From Streptomyces sp. PTY087I2 (GTDB lineage Bacteria > Actinomycetota > Actinomycetes > Streptomycetales > Streptomycetaceae): a stretch of 64,000 nt of DNA. The position numbers and the translations under genes were made by a program. The stretch is taken from contig NZ_LZRD01000003.1 in assembly GCF_001687325.1 (NCBI RefSeq), forward strand, positions 186,001-250,000, written 5' to 3'. A model generated the notes under the pieces. That model worked only from the letters and a program-made list of their open reading frames with translations. It did no database searches and was not told the origin of the DNA. Below are positions 53,162-61,603 of this stretch, piece after piece (the first letter of the stretch is position 1; every line of letters starts with the position of its first letter).

Positions 53162-54024
53162 ATCCCATCGTGGCCGTACACGGCGTGGGCCAGTTCTCCC
53201 CCGCCCACACACCGGCAGCCATAGCTTCCGCCCGGTCGGCGGTCTGGGCCCAGGACCTCGCCACCGGACTCGGTGTCGACGTCGACCGGGTTCCGCTCAC
53301 CCTTGCCTACTACGCCCACCACCTCCACCACGGCAGGCCGGTCGCTCAGGGCACGGACGAGCTGGAACTGCTGGAGCACGAGGACCCGCGCGCATTCCAG
53401 GCCCTCGTCCACTGGGTGGGGACGCTGGAAGCATCCACGGAGCTGAGGATTCCGCCCGTGACGGCCCAGGGGCGCCTCGCCGTCCCGCTCCGGCAGCTCG
53501 TCTCCGTGATCGCTGAGCGCCTCAGCCTCGACGGCCGCCTGACTCGCGCGTTCGTCGCCGCCTTCTTCCGCGACGTGGTGCGCTATCTCGATGCCCCCGA
53601 CGCCCGCACCGCCGCCCGGGAGGAGGTGGCCACCACGATCACCTCGACGGGGGCCCGGGTGGTGATAGCGCATTCCCTCGGCAGCGTCGTCGCCTACGAG
53701 GCGCTTCACGCCCACCCGGAGATCGAGATCGACCTGTTCCTGACGCTCGGCTCACCGCTCGCCCTGCCCCACGGTGTCTTCGACCGGCTGGCACCGGCCC
53801 CGGTCGACGGCACCGGACAACGGCCACCCGGGGTGCGCCGGTGGGTCAACGTGAGTGACCACGGCGACATCGTCGCGATCCCCCGTCCGTTCAAGCAACG
53901 CTTCCCGATGGTGGACCTCGATCTGACGGACAGCATCGCTCCGTTCGACTTCCACCGCGCTTCTCCCTATCTGCGGTCCGCTGCGGTGGCCGCGACGCTG
54001 GCCCCCTTCCTCCCCGCCTCCTGA
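53158..54024 (+). CDS. Serine alpha/beta-hydrolase, partner of the caspase-NTPase protein
   Basis: 288 residues. Oxyanion segment VAVHGVGQF at the very N-terminus, nucleophile elbow VVIAHSLGSVVAYEAL (Ser173), TLGSPLALPHG, and probable acid/His pair around VNVSDHGDIVAI; this pattern is close to PGAP1-like/lipase-type esterases acting on lipids or lipid-linked substrates. TTG 53158 is preferred: its TTGA overlaps the upstream stop and GAAGGA lies eight bases before it; GTG 53170 is the alternative but would remove part of the first strand. Its tight coupling implies it is the effector or substrate of the caspase-NTPase (inference). No signal peptide, so it would act on the inner leaflet or a cytosolic ester. 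Confidence 0.88.
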   Translation: MNPIVAVHGVGQFSPAHTPAAIASARSAVWAQDLATGLGVDVDRVPLTLAYYAHHLHHGRPVAQGTDELELLEHEDPRAFQALVHWVGTLEASTELRIPPVTAQGRLAVPLRQLVSVIAERLSLDGRLTRAFVAAFFRDVVRYLDAPDARTAAREEVATTITSTGARVVIAHSLGSVVAYEALHAHPEIEIDLFLTLGSPLALPHGVFDRLAPAPVDGTGQRPPGVRRWVNVSDHGDIVAIPRPFKQRFPMVDLDLTDSIAPFDFHRASPYLRSAAVAATLAPFLPAS

Positions 54025-54047
54025 CGCCCGGCGGGACGGAGAACGAG

Positions 54048-54081
54048 AGATGCCCGCACAGGTCTCCCCGTGCGGGCATCT
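54048..54081. terminator. Bidirectional rho-independent-type terminator
   Basis: Perfect 12-bp inverted repeat AGATGCCCGCAC (54048-54059) and GTGCGGGCATCT (54070-54081) with a 10-base loop, between the convergent hydrolase and msrB genes. Confidence 0.8.
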
Positions 54082-54103
54082 TCGCGTTCCGTCGGCGTAC
54101 GGC

Positions 54104-54511
54104 TCAGCTCTCGTCCGGCGCCAGCGTCAGCGAGATCGAGTTGATGCAGTAGCGCTGGTCCGTCGGGGTGGGGTAGCCCTCGCCCTTGAAAACATGGCCC
54201 AGGTGGGAGCCGCAGCGGGCGCAGCGCACCTCGGTGCGGACCATGCCGTGGCTGCGGTCCTCGATCAGCTCGACCGCGTCCGTGTCCTTCGGGTCGTAGA
54301 AGGACGGCCAGCCGCAGTGCGACTCGAACTTGGTGTCGGAGCGGAACAGCTCCGCCCCGCAGGCCCGGCAGGAGTAGACGCCCGCTGTCTTGGTGTCGGT
54401 GTACTCACCCCGGAAGGCGGGCTCGGTGCCGGCCTGGCGCAGCACCGCGTACTCGGCGGGGGTCAGCTCTTCCCGCCACTGCTCGTCCGGCTTCTCGACG
54501 TCGTACGGCAC
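54104..54511 (-). CDS. msrB: Peptide-methionine (R)-S-oxide reductase MsrB
   Basis: 135 residues; reduces R-methionine sulfoxide in proteins. Zinc site from two CxxC motifs (YSCRACGAELF and VRCARCGSHLGH), substrate region FESHCGWPSFYDP, and catalytic Cys in RYCINSISL. Complete and of family length. GTG 54511 opens MPYDVEKPDEQWREEL. Follows murC on the same strand after 51 bases. Thioredoxin-dependent repair of oxidised protein in the cytosol. Confidence 0.96.
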   Translation of the reverse strand: MPYDVEKPDEQWREELTPAEYAVLRQAGTEPAFRGEYTDTKTAGVYSCRACGAELFRSDTKFESHCGWPSFYDPKDTDAVELIEDRSHGMVRTEVRCARCGSHLGHVFKGEGYPTPTDQRYCINSISLTLAPDES

Positions 54512-54562
54512 GGCTCGCTCCTCAGCTCGGCGATGTCGTCGGCTCGCTCGGTGGCCGGTCGG

Positions 54563-55963
54563 CTACCGGGCGTTCGACAGGTGGTCCAGGATGTGCGGGC
54601 CGAGGTCGGTGACGTCGCCCGCTCCCATGGTGAGAACGAGATCGCCGGGCTTCGCCATTCCCGCGATCGCGGCGGGTACGTCCGCCTGGTCGTGGACGGC
54701 GGTGACCTCGGCGCCCGCCGCCTTCGCCGCGTCGATGATCAGGGCGCTGGTGATGCCGGGGATCGGGTCCTCGCGGGCCGGGTAGATGTCCAGGACCACG
54801 GAGGCGTCGGCCAGGGCGAGGGCCTGGCCCATCTCGGCGCCCAGCTCCTGCGTACGGGAGAACAGGTGCGGCTGGAAGACGACCAGGATGCGGGAGTCGG
54901 CGGCCGCGCCGCGCATGGCCTCCAGGTCGGCGGTCATCTCGGTCGGGTGGTGCGCGTACGAGTCGATGACCTGCACGCCCGCCGCCTCGCCCTTGAGCTG
55001 GAGGCGGCGCTTGACCCCGGTGTAGCTGCCGAGGGCGGAGGCCAGGTTGTGCGCCGGGATGCCGAGGGCGACCCCGGCGGCCAGCGCGGCGACCGCGTTG
55101 TGGGCGTAGTGGGCGCCGGGGACCGAGACCGTGAAGGTGAGGAACCTGCCGTTGAGGAGGACGGTGACCTCGCTGGTCAGGCCGCGCGGGGTGACCTTGT
55201 GGACGCGTACGTCGGCGTCCTCGGCGGAGCCGTAGGTGACGACCTTGAGGTCGGCGAGGTCGCGGACCCGGCGGGTCAGCTCGACCGCGCCGGGCTGGTC
55301 GGCGGAGATGACCAGGGTGCCGCCGGGGACGATCTTGCCGACGAAGGTCTCGAAGGAGTCGTAGATCTCGTCCATCGAGGCGTAGTTCGCGTGGTGGTCC
55401 AGCTCGACGTTGAGGACGATCGCGACCTCGGGGTCGTACTTCTGGAAGCTGCGGTCGCTCTCGTCCGCCTCCGCGACGAAGATGTCCCCCTCGCCGTGCG
55501 TGGCGTTGGTGCCCGGGCCCTCCAGGTCGCCGCCGATGGCGTACGAGGGGGCCAGGCTCAGCGAGGAGAGGGCGACGGCCAGCATCGAGGTCGTCGTCGT
55601 CTTGCCGTGGGTGCCGGCCACCGCGATGGCCCGCAGGCCGTTCATCAGGGAGGCCAGGGCGTCCGAACGGTGGACGACCGGGACGGCCAGCTCGTTGGCC
55701 CGGAGCAGCTCCGGGTTGTCGGCGCGGATGGCGCTGGAGACGACCACGCAGGACGCGTCCTCGGCCAGATGCCGGGCCTCGTGCCCGATGTGCACGGTCG
55801 CCCCCAGCGCCCGCAGCGACTCGGCGGTGGCGGACTCCTTGGCGTCGCTGCCCGCCACCTTCGCGCCCCGCTGGGCGAGGATCTTCGCGATGCCCGACAT
55901 TCCGGCGCCGCCGATGCCGATGAAGTGCGGTCGTTCCATGGCGGCGGGAATGCCGGGTGCCAT
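54563..55963 (-). CDS. murC: UDP-N-acetylmuramate--L-alanine ligase MurC
   Basis: 466 residues; adds L-alanine to UDP-MurNAc in cytoplasmic peptidoglycan synthesis. N-terminal Rossmann PHFIGIGGAGMSGIAKIL, ATP loop VAGTHGKTTTTSM, central EADESDRSF and LNVELDHHANY, and the C-terminal YAHHPTEM. ATG 55963 has CAGGAG upstream. It is outside the usual dcw cluster; msrB follows. Streptomyces may carry more than one MurC-like ligase, so this could be the essential copy or a paralogue. Confidence 0.96.
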   Translation of the reverse strand: MAPGIPAAMERPHFIGIGGAGMSGIAKILAQRGAKVAGSDAKESATAESLRALGATVHIGHEARHLAEDASCVVVSSAIRADNPELLRANELAVPVVHRSDALASLMNGLRAIAVAGTHGKTTTTSMLAVALSSLSLAPSYAIGGDLEGPGTNATHGEGDIFVAEADESDRSFQKYDPEVAIVLNVELDHHANYASMDEIYDSFETFVGKIVPGGTLVISADQPGAVELTRRVRDLADLKVVTYGSAEDADVRVHKVTPRGLTSEVTVLLNGRFLTFTVSVPGAHYAHNAVAALAAGVALGIPAHNLASALGSYTGVKRRLQLKGEAAGVQVIDSYAHHPTEMTADLEAMRGAAADSRILVVFQPHLFSRTQELGAEMGQALALADASVVLDIYPAREDPIPGITSALIIDAAKAAGAEVTAVHDQADVPAAIAGMAKPGDLVLTMGAGDVTDLGPHILDHLSNAR

Positions 55964-56036
55964 CTGTACTCCTGCGGTCGTGGTTCGGGTTCCGAGTGGG
56001 GCGGCCGAGGGCCAACCCGGACCGCGCGGCTTTAGC

Positions 56037-56507
56037 CTATTCGCTGTGCGCGAAGAGCTTGAGCACCGGGACGCCGACCTTGTGGCGGGCCCGGGAGGCC
56101 CAGTCGCGGTGGAAGAACTCCTCGACGTAGTGCGGGGCCGTCAGGACGATGACCTCGTCGGCGCCCGCGTCGTCGACGACGGTCTTCAGCTTGTCCAGGG
56201 GGTGCTCCTCGACCACCTGTCCGACGGCTTCGGCGCCCGCCTGGCGCAGGGCCCGTAGGGAGTACTCCAGGCCGATCTCGGCAGGTTCGCGGGCCTCGCT
56301 GCCCTCCGGCTCCTCGCCCTCGCGCACCGCTTCCTTCAGCTCCCCCATCGCCACGTCGTCGATCGCGCGCAGCAGAACATCGGCCTGGTCACCGCGCGGC
56401 TGCAACAGAACGACGAACGAGATCCGCTCCTCGCCGTGGAGCGTGGTGACGAAGTCCACGTCCTCGGCCGTGAGCGGCTTCTCGATCATCAAAACGCTTG
56501 TGAACAC
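56037..56507 (-). CDS. Conserved Streptomyces protein (often labelled indole-3-glycerol phosphate synthase)
   Basis: 156 residues. Pattern MFTSVLMIEKPLTAEDVDF, VTTLHGEERISFVVLLQPRG, then DEVIVLTAPHYVEEFFHRDW, ending RHKVGVPVLKLFAHSE, is well conserved in the genus. The name indole-3-glycerol phosphate synthase seen in some annotations is not supported, as no TrpC barrel is present; it looks more like a universal-stress/Rossmann-like small domain. GTG 56507 has GGAAGGG at -9; ATG 56489 is the alternative. Upstream of murC on the same strand, 73 bases away. Confidence 0.85.
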   Translation of the reverse strand: MFTSVLMIEKPLTAEDVDFVTTLHGEERISFVVLLQPRGDQADVLLRAIDDVAMGELKEAVREGEEPEGSEAREPAEIGLEYSLRALRQAGAEAVGQVVEEHPLDKLKTVVDDAGADEVIVLTAPHYVEEFFHRDWASRARHKVGVPVLKLFAHSE

Positions 56508-56651
56508 GACAGGCGCCCTTCCGCTTCTTCGTCTCGTCGACCGCCGGCTCGACCGTCGACGGTCGTTTGCTGAAACCATCCTTCCCCGTGCTTCCACGGG
56601 GTTGCAGGGGTAAGTGTGCCCAGCCGAAGCTAAGCGGAACGGTAAATTCCG

Positions 56652-57440
56652 CTAACTGTCAGTCCGACGGTACCGAGAGAAGAGGAAACCGGCCTCTTCC
56701 AGCAGCGATGCCAGGAAAAAACGTTCCGGCACGGCGACCCCGGGGCCCCCGGCGATGCGCTGAGCGTCACCCGCAGTGAGCATCGGGGAGAGCGTCAGGC
56801 AGAGCTCGTCCAGCGCGCCGGCCGCCACGAACTGGCCGAGCAGCCGGGGCCCGCCCTCGGTGAGCTGGCGGCGCAGCCCCCGGGCGGCCAGCTCGCGGAC
56901 CACCCGGGCCGGGTCCACCCGGGTCCCGTCGCCCGCGATCACCACCTCGGCGCCCGCCTTCCGGGCCGCCTCGATCCGGTCGGCGGGGGCGCCGGCCCCG
57001 GTCACCACGAGGGTCGGGACGAGCGGCTCGGTGAACAGCGGCAGCGAGAAGTCCAGGTCCAGGGAGCCGGTCACCACCGCGACGGCGGGCGCGGGGCCCT
57101 GTCCGGCGGCCGCCCGGCGCGCGGCGAACGCCTCCCGGGCGCGGGCCGGACGGTACCCCTCCTGCCGTACGGTCTCGGCCCCGGCGATCACCACGTCGGC
57201 CAGGCCCCGCAGGGTGCCGAAGATCCGCATGTCGGCGGCGCAGGAGATGGGCTGCGAGCGGCCGTCGTGCTGGGCGGCCCCGTCGAGGGTGGAGACCATG
57301 TTGGCGCGCAGCCAGGGGGTCCCGTCGGGGAGGCCGGCGGGGTAGGCGTACGTCTCCGCCAGCTCGTCGAGGCTCCACTCGCGGTCGGGGGCGGCGGCGG
57401 CCGTCGTTGTCAGGTCCGTCACAGGGAACAGGCTTCGCAT
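56652..57440 (-). CDS. RibD C-terminal-domain pyrimidine reductase family protein
   Basis: 262 residues of the RibD_C/dihydrofolate-reductase-like fold that reduces riboflavin-pathway pyrimidines or related substrates with NADPH. Visible: WLRANMVSTLDGAAQHDGRS, FGTLRGLADVVIAGAETVRQ, LTEGGPRLLGQFVAAGALDE and LTLSPMLTAG. No deaminase domain, so stand-alone. ATG 57440 opens MRSLFPVTDL. Divergent from zapE with only 37 bases between starts, so promoters overlap. Exact substrate uncertain. Confidence 0.9.
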   Translation of the reverse strand: MRSLFPVTDLTTTAAAAPDREWSLDELAETYAYPAGLPDGTPWLRANMVSTLDGAAQHDGRSQPISCAADMRIFGTLRGLADVVIAGAETVRQEGYRPARAREAFAARRAAAGQGPAPAVAVVTGSLDLDFSLPLFTEPLVPTLVVTGAGAPADRIEAARKAGAEVVIAGDGTRVDPARVVRELAARGLRRQLTEGGPRLLGQFVAAGALDELCLTLSPMLTAGDAQRIAGGPGVAVPERFFLASLLEEAGFLFSRYRRTDS

Positions 57441-57477
57441 GGGTTGCAGTCTGGCACGGGCCTTAGGGTGGAGAGTT

Positions 57478-58572
57478 GTGTCGTCATCCACCGCGTTTCC
57501 GGGGCAGAGCCCCCTTGCCGAAACGGCCCCGCTGTCCCTGTGCGCCCGCGAGCCGCACGTCCCCGCCGACCGTCTGGTCGCCGAGATGGTGCCTCCGCCG
57601 CGCTTCGATTCGGTGCGCTTCGACACGTACGTACCCGACCCGAACCAGCCCAGCCAGAGTGAGGCGGTCACGGTCCTTTCGGGGTTCGCCGCCGGGCTCG
57701 GCGGGGCGCACGCGACGGGCTCCGGCCGCCGCAAGTGGTTCGGGAACAAGAAGCCGGCCGCGCCGGCCGGGCCGCGCGGGGTGTATCTCGACGGCGGCTA
57801 CGGCGTCGGCAAGACCCACCTGCTGGCCTCCCTCTGGCACGCCACGCCCGCCGAGCCGTCACTGAAAGCGTTCGGGACGTTCGTGGAGCTGACCAACCTC
57901 GTGGGCGCGCTGGGGTTCCAGCAGACCGTACGGACGCTCAGCGGTCACCGGCTCCTGTGCATCGACGAGTTCGAGCTGGACGACCCGGGCGACACCGTGC
58001 TGGTGTCCTCGCTGCTCAGCCGGCTCGTGGAGTCGGGGGTGGCGCTGGCCGCGACCTCGAACACGCTGCCGGGCAAGCTGGGCGAGGGCCGGTTCGCCGC
58101 CGCCGACTTCCTGCGCGAGATCCAGGGGCTGTCCGCGCACTTCCGCCCGCTGCGCATCGACGGCGAGGACTACCGGCACCGCGGTCTGCCCGAGGCCCCG
58201 CCGCCGTACAGCGACGAGCAGGTGACCCGGGCCGCGTACGCCACGCCGGGCGCGTCGCTGGACGACTTCCCGGGGCTGCTGGAACACCTGGCGAAGGTGC
58301 ACCCGAGCCGGTACGGCGCGCTCACCGACGAGTTGGGCGCGGTCTGTCTGACCGGGGTGACGCCGGTGCCCGACCAGTCGACCGCGTTGCGCCTGGTGGT
58401 GCTGGCCGACCGGCTGTACGACCGGGAGGTTCCGGTGCTCGCCTCCGGGCTGCCGTTCGACCAGCTGTTCAGCGACGAGATGCTGAACGGCGGGTACCGG
58501 AAGAAGTACTTCCGGGCGATCTCCCGGCTGACGGCGCTGGCGCGTGACGCGAAGGGACTGGTGGCGCAGTAG
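57478..58572 (+). CDS. zapE: Cell division-associated AFG1-like ATPase ZapE
   Basis: 364 residues. Walker A YLDGGYGVGKTHLLASL, Walker B RLLCIDEFELDDPGD, sensor AATSNTLPGKLGEGRF and the AFG1 marker FLREIQGLSAHFRPLRIDGEDYR. C-terminal GLPFDQLFSDEMLNGGYRKK is typical. ZapE-type ATPases act with FtsZ in Proteobacteria; the actinobacterial role is less clear. GTG 57478 with GGTGGAG at -6 chosen over an upstream start that would enter the divergent promoter. Confidence 0.93.
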   Translation: MSSSTAFPGQSPLAETAPLSLCAREPHVPADRLVAEMVPPPRFDSVRFDTYVPDPNQPSQSEAVTVLSGFAAGLGGAHATGSGRRKWFGNKKPAAPAGPRGVYLDGGYGVGKTHLLASLWHATPAEPSLKAFGTFVELTNLVGALGFQQTVRTLSGHRLLCIDEFELDDPGDTVLVSSLLSRLVESGVALAATSNTLPGKLGEGRFAAADFLREIQGLSAHFRPLRIDGEDYRHRGLPEAPPPYSDEQVTRAAYATPGASLDDFPGLLEHLAKVHPSRYGALTDELGAVCLTGVTPVPDQSTALRLVVLADRLYDREVPVLASGLPFDQLFSDEMLNGGYRKKYFRAISRLTALARDAKGLVAQ

Positions 58573-58664
58573 GTTCGGGGGCGTAACGCAACGGGGCACC
58601 GCGCGCCGCGAGGTGCCTCCTGTTTATCCCGTACCACCGCGCACACCGTCCGAAGGGATCCAGC

Positions 58665-59090
58665 ATGGCTACCACGCGTCAGGCGCACACGAACTGGGAA
58701 GGCAACCTGATCGAGGGCAAGGGGGTCGTCACCTTCGACTCCTCCGGCATCGGCGACTACCCGGTCTCCTGGCCCTCCCGCTCGGAGCAGGCGAACGGTA
58801 AGACGAGCCCCGAAGAGCTCATCGCCGCCGCGCACTCCAGCTGCTTCTCGATGGCGCTCTCCCACGGGCTCGCCGGGGCCGGTACCCCGCCCACCAAGCT
58901 GGAGACCAAGGCCGAGGTGACCTTCCAGCCCGGCACGGGCATCACCGGCATCCACCTCAGCGTCGTGGGCGAGGTACCCGGTCTCGACGAGGCCGGCTTC
59001 GTGAAGGCCGCCGAGGACGCCAAGGCGAACTGCCCGGTCAGCCAGGCGCTGACGGGCACGGCGATCACGCTGTCGGCCTCGCTGGCCTGA
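58665..59090 (+). CDS. OsmC-family peroxiredoxin-like protein
   Basis: 141 residues. The catalytic cysteines in SSCFSMALSHGLAG and AKANCPVSQALTGT are at the OsmC positions, and the beta-rich start TNWEGNLIEGKGVVTF fits. Reduces organic hydroperoxides by family. ATG 58665 with AAGGGA upstream. In Streptomyces, OsmC-type genes are induced by oxidative or osmotic stress, but no operator is evident here. Confidence 0.93.
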   Translation: MATTRQAHTNWEGNLIEGKGVVTFDSSGIGDYPVSWPSRSEQANGKTSPEELIAAAHSSCFSMALSHGLAGAGTPPTKLETKAEVTFQPGTGITGIHLSVVGEVPGLDEAGFVKAAEDAKANCPVSQALTGTAITLSASLA

Positions 59091-59229
59091 TCTTCGCGGA
59101 CGGCTGCTCCCAACGGGGGCCGTCCCAGCAGCAACACGGGGCGCGGGGGTACGCATGGTTCCCCCGCGCCTCCGTGCGTGCTACACACGTGCGGGTCACT
59201 TCACCTGTCCGCCAACAGGGAGTCACCTC

Positions 59230-60603
59230 ATGTCAACCGCACCCCGCACCACCGCAACCCGACGTCAGGTCCTGGCCGGCAGCGGCGCGGCCGCCGCGAT
59301 CGCCTTCACGGGGGCCTTCTCCGAACTCTTCGCGGGCACGGCAGCCGCGCGCGGCCACAACGGTTACGGTCCCCTCGTCCCCGATCCGGACGGTCTGCTC
59401 GACCTGCCGAAAGGGTTCCGCTACCGGGTGCTGTCCCGGGAGGGCGAGCCGCTGCGCTCCGGCGAGGGCCCGGTGCCGAGCAACCACGACGGCATGGCGG
59501 CCCTGCGGGGCCGCAACGGGCGGATCCACCTGGTCCGCAACCACGAGAACCGGCACACGGCCGAGATCGGCGTGCCGACGATTCCGGGGCTGACGTACGA
59601 CCCGGCGGCCAAGGGCGGCTGTACGTCGCTGGAGCTGGACGGCCGCAACAAGGTGCTCGGCGAGCGGGTCGCCATCGCGGGTACGGCGGTCAACTGCGCG
59701 GGCGGGCCCACCCCTTGGCACACCTGGCTGACCTGCGAGGAGACCGAGGACAAGGCCGGGACCAACGGGTACACCAAGGACCACGGCTTCATCTTCGAGG
59801 TGGACGGCGCCGATCCGCGCCGCACCGGGGCCGTCCCGCTGACCGCGATGGGCCGCTTCCAGCACGAGGCGATCGCCGTCGACCCGAAGTCGGGGATCGT
59901 GTACGAGACGGAGGACGCGTTCGAGAAGCCGTTCGGGCTCTTCTACCGCTTCCTCCCCGAGAAGCCGCTCGGCGGCACCGGTTCGCTCCGGGCGGGCGGG
60001 GAGCTGGAGGCGATGCGGGTGCCGGGCGTGCCGGATCTCTCGGTCGTCCAGGAGACCGGCACGAGCTTCGACCGGATCGAGTGGGTCCCCGTACCGGACC
60101 CGCTGGCGGCCGAGACGGCGATCCGCTTCCAGGACTTCGGGCCGAAGGGCATCACGCACGCCCAGAAGCTGGAAGGCTGCTACTGGGGCGGCTCGTCGGT
60201 CTACTTCGTCTCCAGCTTCGCCCATCGCGACGAGGGCTCGGCGGCCGACCACTACGGCCAGGTATGGCGCTACGAGCCGAAGAAGCGCCGGCTGACCCTG
60301 GTGGTGATCTTCGGCCCGGACACCGACATCCAGCTGCCCGGTGAGTCCCCCGACAACATCTGCCTGGCGGCCGACGGCGGACTGATGGTCTGCGAGGACG
60401 GCGGCGGCGCGCAGCACGTGCTCGGGGTGACCCGGCGCGGCGAGGTGTACGCGATGGCGCGCGGACGCCAGAACATCGGGACGCCCGAGGAGCCGGAGTG
60501 GGGCGAGTTCGCAGGGGTCACGTTCTCGCCGGACGGCTCGACGATGTACGTGAACTGCTACACGCCGGGGACGACGTTCGCGGTGACGGGGCCGTGGTGC
60601 TGA
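59230..60603 (+). CDS. PhoX-like (DUF839) Tat-exported protein
   Basis: 457 residues with a Tat signal (TRRQVLAGSGAAAAIAFTG). Family core: DLPKGFRYRVLSREGEPLRS, LVRNHENRH, WHTWLTCEETEDKAG, YVFETEDA-type GIVYETEDAFEKPFGLFYRF and DNICLAADGGLMVCEDGGG. PhoX-like proteins are calcium/iron-dependent alkaline phosphatases; many actinobacterial DUF839 members are related but unproven. ATG 59230 with GGGAG at -10. Upstream promoter region 59091-59229 holds no Pho-box I can recognise, so phosphate control is not supported. Confidence 0.9.
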   Translation: MSTAPRTTATRRQVLAGSGAAAAIAFTGAFSELFAGTAAARGHNGYGPLVPDPDGLLDLPKGFRYRVLSREGEPLRSGEGPVPSNHDGMAALRGRNGRIHLVRNHENRHTAEIGVPTIPGLTYDPAAKGGCTSLELDGRNKVLGERVAIAGTAVNCAGGPTPWHTWLTCEETEDKAGTNGYTKDHGFIFEVDGADPRRTGAVPLTAMGRFQHEAIAVDPKSGIVYETEDAFEKPFGLFYRFLPEKPLGGTGSLRAGGELEAMRVPGVPDLSVVQETGTSFDRIEWVPVPDPLAAETAIRFQDFGPKGITHAQKLEGCYWGGSSVYFVSSFAHRDEGSAADHYGQVWRYEPKKRRLTLVVIFGPDTDIQLPGESPDNICLAADGGLMVCEDGGGAQHVLGVTRRGEVYAMARGRQNIGTPEEPEWGEFAGVTFSPDGSTMYVNCYTPGTTFAVTGPWC

Positions 60604-60643
60604 GGTAGCCGCCCCCAGGCTCTCACCTTCGGAGCGCCGTAGA

Positions 60644-60664
60644 CCGACATACCCATATTGTCGG
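60644..60664. promoter_or_regulatory. Inverted repeat CCGACA/TGTCGG in the deacetylase promoter
   Basis: CCGACA (60644-60649) and TGTCGG (60659-60664) with a 9-base TACCCATAT-like spacer, in an AT-rich island just before the deacetylase ATG 60678. Candidate operator; GATATTTT downstream could contribute a -10. Confidence 0.35.
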
Positions 60665-60677
60665 ATATTTTCCGTGG

Positions 60678-61577
60678 ATGATCACTGCTGCACGGAAGAT
60701 GCGGAAGACGCGGAAGACACGGAGGGCGGCGGTTCTGGCGATCGCGGGGGTGCTGACGGGCGCCGCCCTGACCGGGTGCGGGGGCGAACCCCCCGCACCC
60801 GCTCCCCCGCCCGCTTCGGCCTCCGCCTCGGCCTCCCCGCCCCCGGAGAAGCCGCCGACGATGGCGCCCGGCCCGGCGGGCCGCACGCCGGTCTTCGAGC
60901 GGAGGACGACGGACGGGGGCACGGGCGGCGGCTCGGCGGAGAAGGTCGTGGCGCTCACGTTCGACGCCGACATGACGGCCGATCAGGGCCCCCGGGCCGC
61001 CTCGGGCGAGCGGTTCGACAACCCGGGGCTGGTGGCGCTGCTGCGCCGGCTGAAGGTGCCCTCCACGGTCTTCATGACGGGGCGCTGGGCCGAGGAGTAC
61101 CCGGCCCAGGCGAAGGCCATCGGCGCGGACCCCCTGTTCGAGGTCGCCAACCACTCGTACAGCCATCACGCGTTCAGCTCCCCCTGCTACGGGCTGCCGG
61201 TGGTCGAGAAGAACGCGATGACCCGCGACGTGGAACGCGCCTTCACGGCGTTCCGGAAGGCGGGCGTGCGGAACGTCGTGCCGTACTTCCGCTTCCCCGG
61301 CGGCTGTTACGACGACACGGCCCTGCGCGCCCTGGCCCCGGCGAACGTGACGGCGGTCCAGTGGGACGTGATCAGCGGCGACGCCTTCGCCACGGACGCG
61401 GACGCGGTCGCCCGACAGGTCCTGGACGGCGTCCGGCCGGGCTCGCTGGTAGTGATGCACTGCACCCGCAGCGCGGCCCCGGCCACCGAGGCGGCGGTAC
61501 GCCGGATCGTGCCGGAGCTGCGCGAGCGCGGGTACCGCTTCGTGAAGGTGTCGGAACTGATGAGGGACGGCGCGTAG
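60678..61577 (+). CDS. Polysaccharide deacetylase (NodB) lipoprotein
   Basis: 299 residues. Lipobox LTGAALTGC (Cys about residue 34) after a basic N-terminus, then a Pro/Ala/Ser spacer. NodB domain: VVALTFDADMTADQG (motif 1, catalytic Asp), VANHSYSHHAF (motif 2, His pair), PYFRFPGGCYDD (motif 3), VQWDVISGDAF (motif 4) and LVVMHCTRS. Removes N-acetyl groups from GlcNAc/MurNAc-containing polymer at the cell surface. ATG 60678; Shine-Dalgarno unclear. Convergent with the ArsR-type regulator gene. Confidence 0.92.
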   Translation: MITAARKMRKTRKTRRAAVLAIAGVLTGAALTGCGGEPPAPAPPPASASASASPPPEKPPTMAPGPAGRTPVFERRTTDGGTGGGSAEKVVALTFDADMTADQGPRAASGERFDNPGLVALLRRLKVPSTVFMTGRWAEEYPAQAKAIGADPLFEVANHSYSHHAFSSPCYGLPVVEKNAMTRDVERAFTAFRKAGVRNVVPYFRFPGGCYDDTALRALAPANVTAVQWDVISGDAFATDADAVARQVLDGVRPGSLVVMHCTRSAAPATEAAVRRIVPELRERGYRFVKVSELMRDGA

Positions 61578-61603
61578 GCGCTGTCCGGGCCCGGGCTGGT
61601 CCC

